This document shows positions 1 to 8,667 of a DNA stretch of 27,264 nt, piece after piece. Source of the stretch: Arsenophonus sp048493715. Its GTDB lineage: Bacteria; Pseudomonadota; Gammaproteobacteria; Enterobacterales; Enterobacteriaceae. The stretch's first letter is position 1, and each line of letters opens with the position of its first letter. The notes below the pieces were generated by a model, which ran no database searches, was not told the DNA's origin, and was given only the letters and a program-made list of their open reading frames with translations. The stretch is taken from contig JBGDCZ010000035.1 of the NCBI GenBank assembly GCA_048493715.1, forward strand, positions 1-27,264, written 5' to 3'. The translations under genes and the position numbers were made by a program.

Positions 1-1560
1 TTTGTTGTTTAAATGCACGGAATAAAAACTCTCCAATAAACCCGGGGTGGTTCAATCGTACTGCACTTATGCTTCCCAATTTATTGCAGTATCCGGTTGC
101 TCTTTTTGGCATTTTACGTGCCGGTATGGTAATGGTTAATGTTAATCCGCTTTATACCCCAAGAGAATTAGAACATCAACTAGTGGGGCGATGGCGATTG
201 TTATTGTATCAAACCTTGCTCATACATTAGGAAAGGTGGTTTTTAATACGCAAGTTAAACATGTCATTCGACACGTTTAGGTGATCAACTTTCTCCTCGG
301 CCAAAGGCGACAATCGTTGATTTTGTCGTCAAATATATTAAACGTTTGGTACCTAAATATTACTTGCACAAGCGATCTCTTTCCGCCGTGTTATGCAATT
401 AGGCTATCGTATGCAATATGTAAAACCAGATATTGCTGGTGAAGATTTAGCGTTTCTCCAGTATACTGTAGGAACTACAGGTTCAGCAAAAGGTGCAATG
501 CTTACTCATTATAAATATGTTGGCAAATATCGAACAGGCTCGCGCTGCTTACCTGCCTGCTATGCAGCTTGGTAAAGAGATTGTTGTGACAGTGTTGCCG
601 CTATATCATATTTTTGCATTGACGGTAAATTGTTTATTATTTATTAAAATTGGCGGCACCAATTTACTGATTACTAATCCACACGATATTGCAGCAACGG
701 TTAAAGAACTTGTTCGTTGTCCTTTTACTGGCATCTCTGGTGTTAATACATTATTTAATGCTTTGGTACATAATGAAGAATTTAGAAAGCTTGATTATTC
801 TCATTTGCACATTTCTGTGGGTGGGGGGATGCTAGTGCAAAAGACGGTAGCAGAGGAATGGCAACGAGTGACGGGTAAGCATTTACTCGAAGGCTATGGT
901 TTAACGGAGTGTTAGCCACTGGTAACCGGTAATCCATACAATTTAAACCGATATAGTGGTAGTATTGGTTTGCCTGTGCCGTCAACTGAAGTCAAATTTG
1001 TTGATAAAGATAGTAATGAAGTTCCAATTGGTCGGCCGGGTGAGATGTTGGTGCGTGGCCCACAAGTAATGAAGGGTTATTGGCATTCTCCGACTTTGAC
1101 TAACGAAGTGCTGCAGGATGGTTGGTTAGCAACAGGTGATATTGCGACAATAGATGAAAAAAGATTTGTAAAAATTGTTGATCACAAAAAAGATATGATT
1201 TTGGTGTCTGGTTTTAATGTTTATCCTGTGAAATTGAAGAAGTTATCTCTACTCATCCTAAAATCATTGAAAATGCAGCCATTGGAGTGGATAGATGAAA
1301 ATATCGGTGAAGCAGTAAAGGTATTTGTAGTAGCAAGTGATCCGCGTTTGACTGCGGATGATTTAAAAATCTATTGTCGTCAATATTTGACCGCCTACAA
1401 GGTGCCTAAATTTTTTTAGTTTCGTGCTGAATTACCCAAATCGAATGTTGGTAAAGTATTACGGCGACAATTACGAGAAAAAGAGCATCAAAAATATCAA
1501 ACCAAGCCCTCAGAGAATCATCCAATAACACAGACAACAGACATTAGAAAGTTAATTTGA
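1..1560 (+). pseudogene. fadD: fadD remnant: long-chain acyl-CoA synthetase, 5' end outside the window
   Basis: Broken gene for the AMP-forming ligase that activates exogenous long-chain fatty acids to acyl-CoA for beta-oxidation. The FadD sequence can be followed from about position 50 (NRTALMLPNLL) to the TGA at 1558-1560 only by changing frame. The AMP-binding signature is seen as YTVGTTGSAKGA (E. coli has YTGGTTG), and the second signature DGWLATGD is at about 1117-1140. Lesions: frameshifts near 190-290, 370-395 and 508-516, in-frame TAG at 913-915 (after GYGLTEC) and at 1417-1419, and a pair of opposite frameshifts near 1226 and 1293 that scramble the stretch after VYP. The N-terminal part lies upstream of the window. 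It sits just upstream of rnd, as in E. coli. With this many lesions, function is essentially excluded. Confidence 0.93.
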
Positions 1561-1638
1561 GAATTTTGATAAACAGCATCGGTAAAATGGCACGCTAAGC
1601 CGGCGTTGTTAAAAATAAATCATAAAGAGAAAGACGTT

Positions 1639-2772
1639 TTGAATTATCAGTTGATTACGACAGATGCTCAACTTAAGAAAGTTTGTCAAGCAGCATCGGA
1701 AGCTAACAAAATAGCACTAGACACAGAATTTGTTCGGGTAAAACTTATTATCCACAGCTTGGCCTTATTCAGTTATATGATGGTAATCAACTGTCATTGA
1801 TTGATCCTCTTGTAATTACTAATTTGAATCCGTTTAAGCAATTACTGACCAATGGCAAAATTACTAAAATCCTGCATGCTGGTAGTGAAGACATAGAAGT
1901 ATTTTTACATCATTTAGCTTGTGTTCCACAGCCAATGTTAGATACTCAGATTATCACGGCATTCCTTGGTCATCCAATTTCTAGTGGATTTGCTACATTT
2001 TGCTACATTAGTAAATGAATATTTAACTATTGCCTTAGATAAGATATAAGTCACGAACAGACTGGCTTATTCGTCCACTGAGTAATAAACAGTGTCAATA
2101 TGCGGCAGCCAATGTATTTTTCTTATTGTACTTGCTAGAAAAGCTACTGCCGTTGATTGATAAATTAGGCTATCTACCAGCTATAACCGATGAATGTTAG
2201 CGTATTTTATTACGCCGGCAAGAGATTTTAACACCAGCAGATGCTTATATAAGTATCAAAAATAGTTGGCAATTACGAGGGCAACAGCTAGCTTGTCTTG
2301 AGCAATTAGCTGCCTGGCGTCTTAACCAGACTCGTCGGCGTGATTTGGCTGTCAATTTTATTGTAAGAGAAGAGCATCTATGGAAAATAGCGCGTTATTT
2401 ACCTAATTCTTTAGCAGAACTGCATATCATGGGGTTAACTGGACAGGAAATCCGCTGCCATGGGCAGGATTTGTTTCAAATAGTAGCCAATTATTGTGAT
2501 TTGCAAGAAAAAGAATGTCCACTGCCACTTTATCATCTTATCGATCATCCAAAATATCGAGCAGCTTTTAAGGCAGTTAAATCATTAACTAAACAAATTA
2601 GAGAGCAACAAAAATTGAATTCTGAGTTATTAGCTTCACGACGACAAATTAATCAGCTGTTAGCCATTCACTGGGGACTGAAAAAAACAATCATACCCCA
2701 GATCTGCTTGCTTGCTGGCGTGGTCAACTGATGGCTGATCCTTTGAAGCAATTATTGGCATTATATGGTTAG
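1639..2772 (+). pseudogene. rnd: rnd remnant: ribonuclease D
   Basis: Broken gene for RNase D, the 3'-5' exonuclease of the DEDD family that trims tRNA and small RNA 3' ends. Homology begins at a TTG (1639) giving LNYQLITTD, with AAAGAGAAAGA upstream as a possible ribosome site, and ends KQLLALYG at the TAG 2770-2772. Exo I (DTEF) and Exo II (HAGSEDIEVF) are visible. Lesions: frameshift near 1742, a 10-bp tandem duplication at 1989-2008, frameshift near 2045, in-frame TAG at 2198-2200, and an extra base in the A-run near 2682-2688 that shifts the last 28 codons. The Exo III motif reads YAAAN instead of YAAAD (codon 2111-2113), so a catalytic Asp is also lost. The HRDC-like C-terminal part is otherwise well conserved. 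Confidence 0.94.
1989..2008 (+). repeat. 10-bp exact tandem duplication inside rnd
   Basis: The 10-mer TTTGCTACAT occurs twice in direct succession (1989-1998 and 1999-2008). Removing one copy restores the RNase D reading frame GFATLVNEY, so the duplication is itself the frameshifting lesion. Confidence 0.9.
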
Positions 2773-3011
2773 CTGATTTTACTGGCGGGTATTATTAATT
2801 TCGATTAGCAAAGTTATTCAATCGAATAACAAAAAAATTATCAGCTTAAAGGACAAGCTAGCAGAAATTATGGCATTTTTAATAACGCAAAAAATAATTA
2901 CAAATAATTTTATTAATGAAAATAACTTAACTAGCGAAATAATAAACCTAGCTAGTGGAACTCTAAAAATAGAGTAATAAAAATATTTATTTTCTAATCA
3001 TTATGGTACCA
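2773..3011. other. AT-rich gap between rnd remnant and min operon, with two short hairpins
   Basis: No coding sequence is recognisable. Two perfect small inverted repeats are present: GTTATTC/GAATAAC with a 4-nt loop at 2813-2830, and ACTCTA/TAGAGT around AAAA at 2960-2975. The first is followed on the plus strand by an A-run, so on the minus strand it is preceded by a T-run and does not look like a canonical terminator in either direction. Confidence 0.6.
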
Positions 3012-3036
3012 GCCCATCACTGCTGATGGGCGTTTT
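3012..3036 (+). terminator. Rho-independent terminator between rnd and minE
   Basis: Perfect 8-bp stem GCCCATCA/TGATGGGC with a 4-nt loop (CTGC), followed by GTTTT on the plus strand. It lies between the 3' ends of plus-strand rnd and minus-strand minE, so it would close the fadD/rnd side. It may also slow readthrough from the min operon, although no T-run follows on the minus strand. Confidence 0.75.
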
Positions 3037-3056
3037 GCTGTTGAAAACTGACTATT

Positions 3057-3323
3057 TTACTTTTTTTCGTCTGTTTCAGGTAAAGTTACATTTAACTCTA
3101 AAACAGAGATGTCATCATTCTTTTGTTCAAATTGTACAGTGAGCATTTCCGGATCAATTTGTACATATTTGCAGATTACCTTTAAGATATCATGTTTCAT
3201 TGCAGGTAAATAAGTTGGCCCACTGTCATTACGTCGGCGTTCGGCAACAATAATTTGTAGCCGTTCCTTGGCTATATTGGCCGTTGATTTTTTTTTCGAC
3301 AGGAAAAAATCTAATAAAGCCAT
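3057..3323 (-). CDS. minE: Cell division topological specificity factor MinE
   Basis: MinE stimulates the ATPase of MinD and drives the pole-to-pole oscillation of MinCD that restricts FtsZ rings to midcell; it works at the inner membrane face. The 88-residue product has the same length as E. coli MinE and aligns end to end: N-terminal MALLDFFLS membrane-targeting segment, then the anti-MinCD helix (ANIAKERLQIIVAERRR, about residues 15-31), then the topological specificity domain ending ELNVTLPETDEKK. It is the last gene of minC-minD-minE; only 3 bases separate the minD stop from its ATG. Its ribosome site (GGAGGA) is formed by the last codons of minD, so the two are probably translationally coupled. 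No lesion is seen. Confidence 0.97.
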   Translation of the reverse strand: MALLDFFLSKKKSTANIAKERLQIIVAERRRNDSGPTYLPAMKHDILKVICKYVQIDPEMLTVQFEQKNDDISVLELNVTLPETDEKK

Positions 3324-3326
3324 GTC

Positions 3327-4139
3327 TTATCCTCCAAACAAGCGCTTTAAGAAGCTTTTTTTTTCTTCTTCAATGAAACGAATAGGGCGGTTTTTACCTA
3401 AAATTCGGTCAACGCAGTCACTGTAAGCTTTGCCTGCATCGGATTTGAAATCGAGAATAACGGGTTCTCCTTGATTAGATGAACGTAGAACAGATTGATC
3501 TTCAGGGATCACACCAATTAGTGGGATACACAGAATTTCAAGTACGTCTTCCATACTCAGCATATCACCATGGTTGACACGACTAGGATTATAACGGGTA
3601 AGCAAAAGTTGCTCCTTGATGGGTCCTTCGCCACGTTCTGCACGGCGTGATTTAGAAGCTATAATACCGAGAATGCGATCAGAATCACGTACAGAAGAGA
3701 CTTCAGGGTTGGTGGTAATAATTGCTTCATCGGCGAAATAAAGCGCCATCAATGCCCCACTTTCAATGCCTGCGGGTGAATCACAGATAATGAATTCGAA
3801 ATCTAATTTTTTCAGTCCATTTAGCACTTTTTCAACGCCTTCGCGTTTTAATGCATCTTTATCACGTGTTTGTGAAGCAGGAAGTATATGAAGATTTTCA
3901 GTCCTTTTATCTTTAATAAGTGCTTGATTAAGAGTGGCATCACCTTGGATCACATTCACGAAGTCATACACTACGCGGCGTTCGCATCCCATAATTAAAT
4001 CGAGGTTACGTAGACCAATATCAAAATCGATCACAACAGTTTTTTTCCCTCTTTGGGCCAGGCCAGTAGCAATGGCTGCGCTGGAAGTGGTTTTACCTAC
4101 GCCACCTTTACCTGAGGTTACAACAATAATGTGTGCCAT
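3327..4139 (-). CDS. minD: Septum site-determining ATPase MinD
   Basis: MinD is the deviant Walker-type ATPase that binds the inner membrane as an ATP dimer, recruits MinC and is displaced by MinE. The ATG at 4137-4139 (MAHIIVVTSG) is chosen over an in-frame upstream extension to 4178 because it gives exactly 270 residues, the E. coli length, with homology starting at residue 1. Visible motifs: deviant Walker A GKGGVGKT at residues 10-17 (signature Lys11, Lys16), Asp40 in VIDFDIGLRN, and the C-terminal amphipathic membrane helix ending EEEKKSFLKRLFGG. It lies 22 bp downstream of minC and just upstream of minE. Very high conservation with no frame lesion, in clear contrast to the flanking genes. 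Confidence 0.98.
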   Translation of the reverse strand: MAHIIVVTSGKGGVGKTTSSAAIATGLAQRGKKTVVIDFDIGLRNLDLIMGCERRVVYDFVNVIQGDATLNQALIKDKRTENLHILPASQTRDKDALKREGVEKVLNGLKKLDFEFIICDSPAGIESGALMALYFADEAIITTNPEVSSVRDSDRILGIIASKSRRAERGEGPIKEQLLLTRYNPSRVNHGDMLSMEDVLEILCIPLIGVIPEDQSVLRSSNQGEPVILDFKSDAGKAYSDCVDRILGKNRPIRFIEEEKKSFLKRLFGG

Positions 4140-4161
4140 GGAGTCATTCCTGTAATAAGGT

Positions 4162-4851
4162 CTAAATGATATTATCAATCGTCAATTCATTATTTACCAA
4201 ACAAAGTCTAGCTGCTTTCCCGATAAAATCTGCTGGAATTTGTTCACTTAGCCAAAATTGGCCGGCAATGGAAACTAATTCTGCCTGTAAGTGGGTACAG
4301 TAAATTTGATAATTGTTATCGCCAGATGCGCCAGCAAGTACTCTACCACGCATCATTCCATAAATATGTATATTGCCATCAGCGATTAATTCAGCACCTG
4401 CACTAACATTGGCATTAACAATTAAATCACAATTAGCGGCGTATATGCGTTGTCCTGAACGAACATGGGTGTTAATAATACGGGTTTTACCATGTTCAGC
4501 GATAGCTATATTATTCGCTGCTTTTTTATTTTGCGTTTTTTGATTTTGACCTTCACTAAGCAAGGGTAGACCAGCATCAGTGATAGATTGGCGCAATTTG
4601 ATATTGGTACATCCACTAACACCGACTATCTTTAAACCTGTCTCACTAATAATTTTGTAGCAGGATAAAATAGTACTGGCTTCAGATATACCTGTAGCAT
4701 TGAAGACGACAGGGGCATTTCTCAAAAACTCAGGCGCTTGGTCAATTTTTTCCTGAATTGCTTTTTTAATAGCTTCAGGATCTTCATCATGAATGTGAAG
4801 AACGGTGAGAGTGAAGCTACTGCCTTTTAGTTCGATTGGTGATTGTGCCAT
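4162..4851 (-). CDS. minC: Septum site-determining protein MinC
   Basis: MinC inhibits FtsZ polymerisation away from midcell and is recruited by MinD. The 229-residue product (E. coli 231) has an N-terminal FtsZ-interacting domain (from MAQSPIELKGSSFTLTV), a variable linker around residues 105-120 rich in N, K and Q, and a C-terminal beta-helix domain containing the MinD-binding RSGQRIYA and GMMRGRVLAGASGD stretches. The ATG at 4849-4851 fits the family N-terminus; an in-frame extension to 4920 is not supported by homology. It is the first gene of the min operon. The 135-bp divergent gap to ycgL must hold its promoter, but I could not pick convincing -35/-10 elements. Intact. Confidence 0.96.
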   Translation of the reverse strand: MAQSPIELKGSSFTLTVLHIHDEDPEAIKKAIQEKIDQAPEFLRNAPVVFNATGISEASTILSCYKIISETGLKIVGVSGCTNIKLRQSITDAGLPLLSEGQNQKTQNKKAANNIAIAEHGKTRIINTHVRSGQRIYAANCDLIVNANVSAGAELIADGNIHIYGMMRGRVLAGASGDNNYQIYCTHLQAELVSIAGQFWLSEQIPADFIGKAARLCLVNNELTIDNII

Positions 4852-4986
4852 CTGTATTCGACTCAGCATATTTAAACTGACCCATAGTGGAATCTTGGAT
4901 GATGATATTAGGAAACACAATGTTATGTTATAGTTACTTAGTTAGTCAGGCAAGTCAAAAGTGTTAATAAAAAAGAGCTAAATTGA

Positions 4987-5287
4987 ATGTTTTGTGTAGT
5001 TTATTATAGTGCAAAAAAAGAACAAACTTATCTTTATGTAGAAAAAAGACGATTTTTCACGAGTTCCTAAGCCATTATTACAGCAATTTGGCACCCCTCG
5101 ATTTATCATGACGCTTTGTCTGTCCGAGCGAAAAAGATTATCTAATGCTGATATTGACAGGGTTAAAAGGGAACTCATCGAGATTGGTTATTATCTCCAG
5201 TTTCCACCTCCGGTTGAAAATATAATGGAAGACTATCGTAAGCTGATAGATAAATTGGAAAATCAACTATCGGCGGAACAAAAATAA
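4987..5287 (+). pseudogene. ycgL: ycgL with a single homopolymer frameshift (DUF709/YcgL family)
   Basis: YcgL is a small conserved protein of unknown function, divergently placed next to minC in enterobacteria. Reading starts MFCVVYYSAKKEQTYLYVE at ATG 4987 and resumes in another frame as DDFSRVPKPLLQQFGTPRF through to SAEQK and TAA at 5285-5287. The only lesion I see is in the A-run at 5041-5047, where one base too many (or two too few) breaks the frame between VEK and DDFSRV. The rest of the roughly 100-codon gene is clean, including NADIDRVKRELIEIGYYLQ. Either it was inactivated very recently, slippage at the A-run still yields some protein, or the run is miscounted in the assembly. The expected neighbour order minC-ycgL is kept. 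Confidence 0.85.
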
Positions 5288-5324
5288 GATAATACTGAAT
5301 TAAAAGTTTTTGAGGATTATATGT

Positions 5325-6177
5325 ATGAGACTCGAACTTGTTTATGCAGTAATTAGTAGTTTCTTATTGATAGGTGATTCGATGTTAGCGATGCTGTCTA
5401 AAGAAATTTTCTTAATAGTAGTACCGCAAGCAATAGCGGCGCAATCCAGTAAAATTTCTTTAAGTAAGGCATTTCCGCTTAAACAACGTTATTTGGCGCA
5501 ATTTCCAGCGTACGTGGAACTTTTAAAGCGGATGGCAAGACAACAAGGAATAAGTGAAATAACGATCACGCGCGCATTTACTAATATTTATTTTGTTCAG
5601 CGAATTATAGTGGCGGATCGGTAGCAACCAGAAAGGCCGCCAGGAACTTTTTTTAGTAAACAACTGATGGCAGCACTTAAAATTATGGATAAGGGTTATG
5701 TGCCTAAACACCATCGTTTAAAAGGTTCTTGGGCCGGCGCAATGGGACAAACTCAGTTTATGCCAACTTCTTATCTACAATATGGTAAAGATGGCAGTGG
5801 TAATGGTCAGATTGATATTTGGCATAACAAAACAGATATTTTTGCTTCTATTGCTAATTATCTTAAGCAGGAAGGTTGGCAAAGTTATTTACCTTGGGGA
5901 GCGCAGGTCAAGTTACCAACAGGTTTTGATGTCAGTCTGGAAGGTGTAAAGAAAAAAGGGAAATCGGTTGAGCAATGGAAAAAGCTTGGAGTACAAGTGC
6001 CAGTAATGGCCAATTTGGCACCAAATACCCAGACTTGGTTAATTATTCCATAAAGATCCAAAGAACCGGAGCTACCTGGTTACTGATAATTTTCGCACTA
6101 TTATGCATTGGAATCGTTCTTATTATTTTTCCTTGTCGGTCTGTTTAATGGCTGACGGCATTGCTCAACAAATATAA
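5325..6177 (+). pseudogene. MltB-type lytic murein transglycosylase remnant with internal deletion
   Basis: Remnant of an MltB/SLT_2-type lytic transglycosylase, enzymes that cleave the MurNAc-GlcNAc bond of peptidoglycan. The ATG at 5325 has GAGG 9 bases upstream and is followed by a hydrophobic signal-like segment, then YVELLKRMARQQGIS and FVQRIIVADR. An in-frame TAG (5622-5624) follows. Soon after, homology jumps to FFSKQLMAALKIMDKGYVP, so several tens of residues expected to include the catalytic Glu region are missing. The later motif GSWAGAMGQTQFMPTSYLQ is preserved. A frameshift near 6050 precedes the tail KDPKNRSYLVTDNFRTIM, ending TAA at 6175-6177. No C-terminal peptidoglycan-binding domain is seen. 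Gene position between ycgL and ycgM is typical of several enterobacteria (known context, not checked here). Confidence 0.88.
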
Positions 6178-6215
6178 TAAACTAAGTATACCTAGTAATA
6201 AATAGGAGTAGGTCT

Positions 6216-6877
6216 ATGTATCAACATCATGATTGACAGGGGGCTTTACTTGATGTATCGGCTAATAAAGTGGTCTGTGTAGACAGTAATTTATGCCCAA
6301 TACGTTAAAGAGATGAGCGGAAAGCGGCATAAAGAACCGGTAATTTTCATTAAACCGGAAACGGCCCTTTGTGATATTAATCAACCCATTTTACTACCCA
6401 AAGGGCTGGGAACTGTACATCATGAAATTGAATTAGCCGTTTTGATTGGCGCTACGCTGAAACAGGAAAATGACGAAGAAAGAATTAAAGCGGCGATTAA
6501 AGGGTTTGCTGTGGCACTTGATTTAACATTAGTGACTTACAGCAAACGTTAAAAAAATCTGGTCAACCATGGGAAAAATCCAAAGCCTTTGATGGTGTGC
6601 ATGTCCAATATCCGGATTTATTCCTGTTCATGAGTTTGGTGACCCACAAAACGCCCGATTAAGTTTATTGGTGAATAACGAAATGAAACAGTAAGGGAAT
6701 ACCGCAGATATGCTGACTGCTATATTACCTTTAATCAGTTATATATCGCGTTTTTTTACTTTACGGCCGGGTGATGTTATTTTGACCGGTACTCCGCATG
6801 GTGTTGGCCCATTAAAAGTCAATGATGAACTTACCCTACATTTAAACGATCGTGTATTAAAAACACGTGTTATCTAA
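6216..6877 (+). pseudogene. ycgM: ycgM remnant: fumarylacetoacetate hydrolase-family protein
   Basis: YcgM belongs to the FAH superfamily of metal-dependent hydrolases/decarboxylases acting on 2-oxo acids; its substrate in enterobacteria is not settled. ATG 6216 has an AGGAG ribosome site at 6204-6208. The start MYQHHD is followed at once by TGA (6234-6236) where the E. coli protein has Trp. Further lesions: frameshift near 6284 before KEMSGKRHKEP, frameshift near 6533-6545, another near 6612 (before GFIPVHEFGDPQNARL), and an in-frame TAA near 6691. Family motifs VHHEIELAVLIG and RPGDVILTGTPHGVGP are still readable. The remnant ends KTRVI with TAA at 6875-6877, 22 bp before ycgN, with which it probably formed an operon. 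Confidence 0.92.
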
Positions 6878-6899
6878 TTTATAAGGATTTTTATTTTAT

Positions 6900-7346
6900 A
6901 TGTCTCAGCCTTTTTGGCAGCTCAAAGTGTTAGAACAGATGACCGATGAAGAGTGGGAATCATTATGTGATGGTTGTGGGCAATGTTGTATCCATAAGCT
7001 ACTGGATGCAGCAGATACTGATGCGATTTATTTCACTAACGTGGCATGTAATCAATTAGATCTTAAAACTTGTCAGTGTAAACACTATGCAGAAAGATTT
7101 CGTTATGAACCGGACTGCATTAAACTAACATGGGGTAATTTAGCCACCTTTCATTGGTTGCCGATCACTTGTAATTATCGTTTAATTGCTGAAGGAAAAC
7201 CATTGCCAACTTGGCATCCACTAAAAACCGGCTCCAAGTTAGCCATGCACCAGGCAAAAATATCCGTTCACCATATTGCAGTTAGAGAAATTGAAGTGAT
7301 GGATTGGGAAGATCATATCATCAGCAAATTTAATTTTAGGCAATAG
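6900..7346 (+). CDS. ycgN: YcgN, UPF0260 family Cys-rich protein
   Basis: YcgN belongs to the UPF0260/YkgJ-like CxxCxxCC family, proposed zinc- or iron-chelating proteins; its cellular role is not established. The 148-residue product aligns along the whole length of E. coli YcgN (153). The signature cluster CDGCGQCC gives Cys23, Cys26, Cys29 and Cys30, and further conserved cysteines are at 50, 58, 60, 73 and 91. No signal peptide or membrane segment, so cytosolic. The start ATG at 6900 has AAGGAT 12 bases upstream. It is the only intact gene in the plus-strand run from ycgL to here; ycgM immediately upstream is dead, so expression must survive from the old operon promoter or a new one. A long inverted repeat follows 36 bases downstream. 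Confidence 0.94.
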   Translation: MSQPFWQLKVLEQMTDEEWESLCDGCGQCCIHKLLDAADTDAIYFTNVACNQLDLKTCQCKHYAERFRYEPDCIKLTWGNLATFHWLPITCNYRLIAEGKPLPTWHPLKTGSKLAMHQAKISVHHIAVREIEVMDWEDHIISKFNFRQ

Positions 7347-7382
7347 ATGAAAGAGTATTATTTAGAACAATATGTAAGATTT

Positions 7383-7410
7383 GTAATGAGTGCTTTATAG
7401 CACTCATTAC
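7383..7410. terminator. 11-bp perfect inverted repeat, probable bidirectional terminator
   Basis: GTAATGAGTGC and GCACTCATTAC pair perfectly around a 6-nt loop (TTTATA). It lies between the convergent 3' ends of ycgN and ldhA. No strong T-run follows on either strand, so termination efficiency is uncertain, but stem length and position make a shared terminator the likeliest role. Confidence 0.6.
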
Positions 7411-7452
7411 GATAATCGACCGAAACCGCACAAGTCGCATATAACTTAAAAA

Positions 7453-8451
7453 TTAAGCTTCAATTTTGTTAGGACATGGTTGGCCTTGTGCGATCTGTTT
7501 AATATTTTGTAATGTCGTTTCACTAATGTTATTGAGCGCTTCTTCTGTCAAAAAAGCCTGGTGTCCAGTGAATAAAACGTTATGGCAGGCGGATAAACGG
7601 CGAAAGACATCATCTTGGATCACATCGTTAGATTTATCTTCGAAAAATAGTTCTCGTTCATTTTCGTACACATCCATACCTAAGGCTCCCACTTTTTGTT
7701 GTTTTAGCGCTTCGATGGCAGCATTAGAATCAATTAAGCCCCCTCGACTAGTATTGATCACCATAACCCCATCTTTCATTTTATTGAATGATTGTTGGTT
7801 AAGTAAGTGATGATTTTCTGCAGTTAATGGACAATGTAGACTAATAATATCTGAATGTTTTAATAAAGTATCTAAATCAACATAGTTAGCGCCTAGCTCT
7901 AATGCGGTTTCACTCGGATAGGGATCATAGGCTAGTAGCTTCATGCCAAAACCTTTAAGAATGCGTAATGTGGCTAAACCAATTTTACCGGTGCCAATAA
8001 TTCCGGCGGTACGATTATGCATATTAAAACCTGTTAAACCTTCCAGTGAAAAATTGGCATCCCGAGTACGTTGGTAAGCACGGTGAATACGTCTATTTAG
8101 ACAAAGCATTAAGCCCACAGCGTGTTCAGCTACAGCTTTGGGAGAATAAGCGGGTACCCGAACAACTTGAATACCAAGTTCTTTAGCGGCGGGTAAATCA
8201 ACATTATTAAACCCGGCACAACGTAAAGCTAAAATTTTAACTTCTAACTTGGCAAGTTCTTTAAGTACTGTGTGGCTGGCATCATCATTTACAAATATAC
8301 AAACAGCATCGGAGCCGCTAGCATTTTTGGCAGTTTGTGGTGTCAGTGGAAAATCAAAGTATTCAATATAAAAATTAAAATTACCCTGTTTGTTAATTTG
8401 TTTGAAATGAATGTGGTCGTATTGTTTTGTACTATAAGAAGCGATTTTCAT
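7453..8451 (-). CDS. ldhA: D-lactate dehydrogenase, fermentative
   Basis: Cytosolic NADH-dependent reduction of pyruvate to D-lactate, the fermentative route for regenerating NAD+. The 332-residue product (E. coli 329) belongs to the D-2-hydroxyacid dehydrogenase family. The NAD-binding loop GTGKIG is at residues 153-158, and the catalytic set typical of the family appears as Arg236 (NTSRGG), Glu265 (YENE) and His297 (TGHQAF). The ATG at 8449-8451 (MKIASYSTKQYD) is chosen because it has GGAG 6 bases upstream and matches the family start; an in-frame extension to 8463 adds only four residues. It is intact although both flanking transcription units on the plus strand are decayed, suggesting fermentation remains in use. 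Confidence 0.97.
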   Translation of the reverse strand: MKIASYSTKQYDHIHFKQINKQGNFNFYIEYFDFPLTPQTAKNASGSDAVCIFVNDDASHTVLKELAKLEVKILALRCAGFNNVDLPAAKELGIQVVRVPAYSPKAVAEHAVGLMLCLNRRIHRAYQRTRDANFSLEGLTGFNMHNRTAGIIGTGKIGLATLRILKGFGMKLLAYDPYPSETALELGANYVDLDTLLKHSDIISLHCPLTAENHHLLNQQSFNKMKDGVMVINTSRGGLIDSNAAIEALKQQKVGALGMDVYENERELFFEDKSNDVIQDDVFRRLSACHNVLFTGHQAFLTEEALNNISETTLQNIKQIAQGQPCPNKIEA

Positions 8452-8667
8452 TGGTGGCTCCAATATAAAATGATTATTACTCTTATATCCATAGTGATAA
8501 TTGTGGCTGATGTTAATAATGGCACAAATAGTAGATTATATGAATTGATTGATAAAAATTTGTTGATAATATCGATAGTATACATGAGCACAGACCTATA
8601 AGATGGATGAATATTAAAAATCCCTTATTATCTGTTACTGAGATTAGTTAAAAAAAAGGAATAGTAT
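8452..8667. other. Divergent intergenic gap ldhA/ydbH
   Basis: About 215 bp of AT-rich DNA upstream of both ldhA (minus) and the ydbH remnant (plus). It must contain the ldhA promoter, but no convincing -35/-10 pair or operator was identified. An AAAGGA just before 8660 looks like the former ydbH ribosome site, although no intact start codon follows it in the right frame. Confidence 0.5.
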
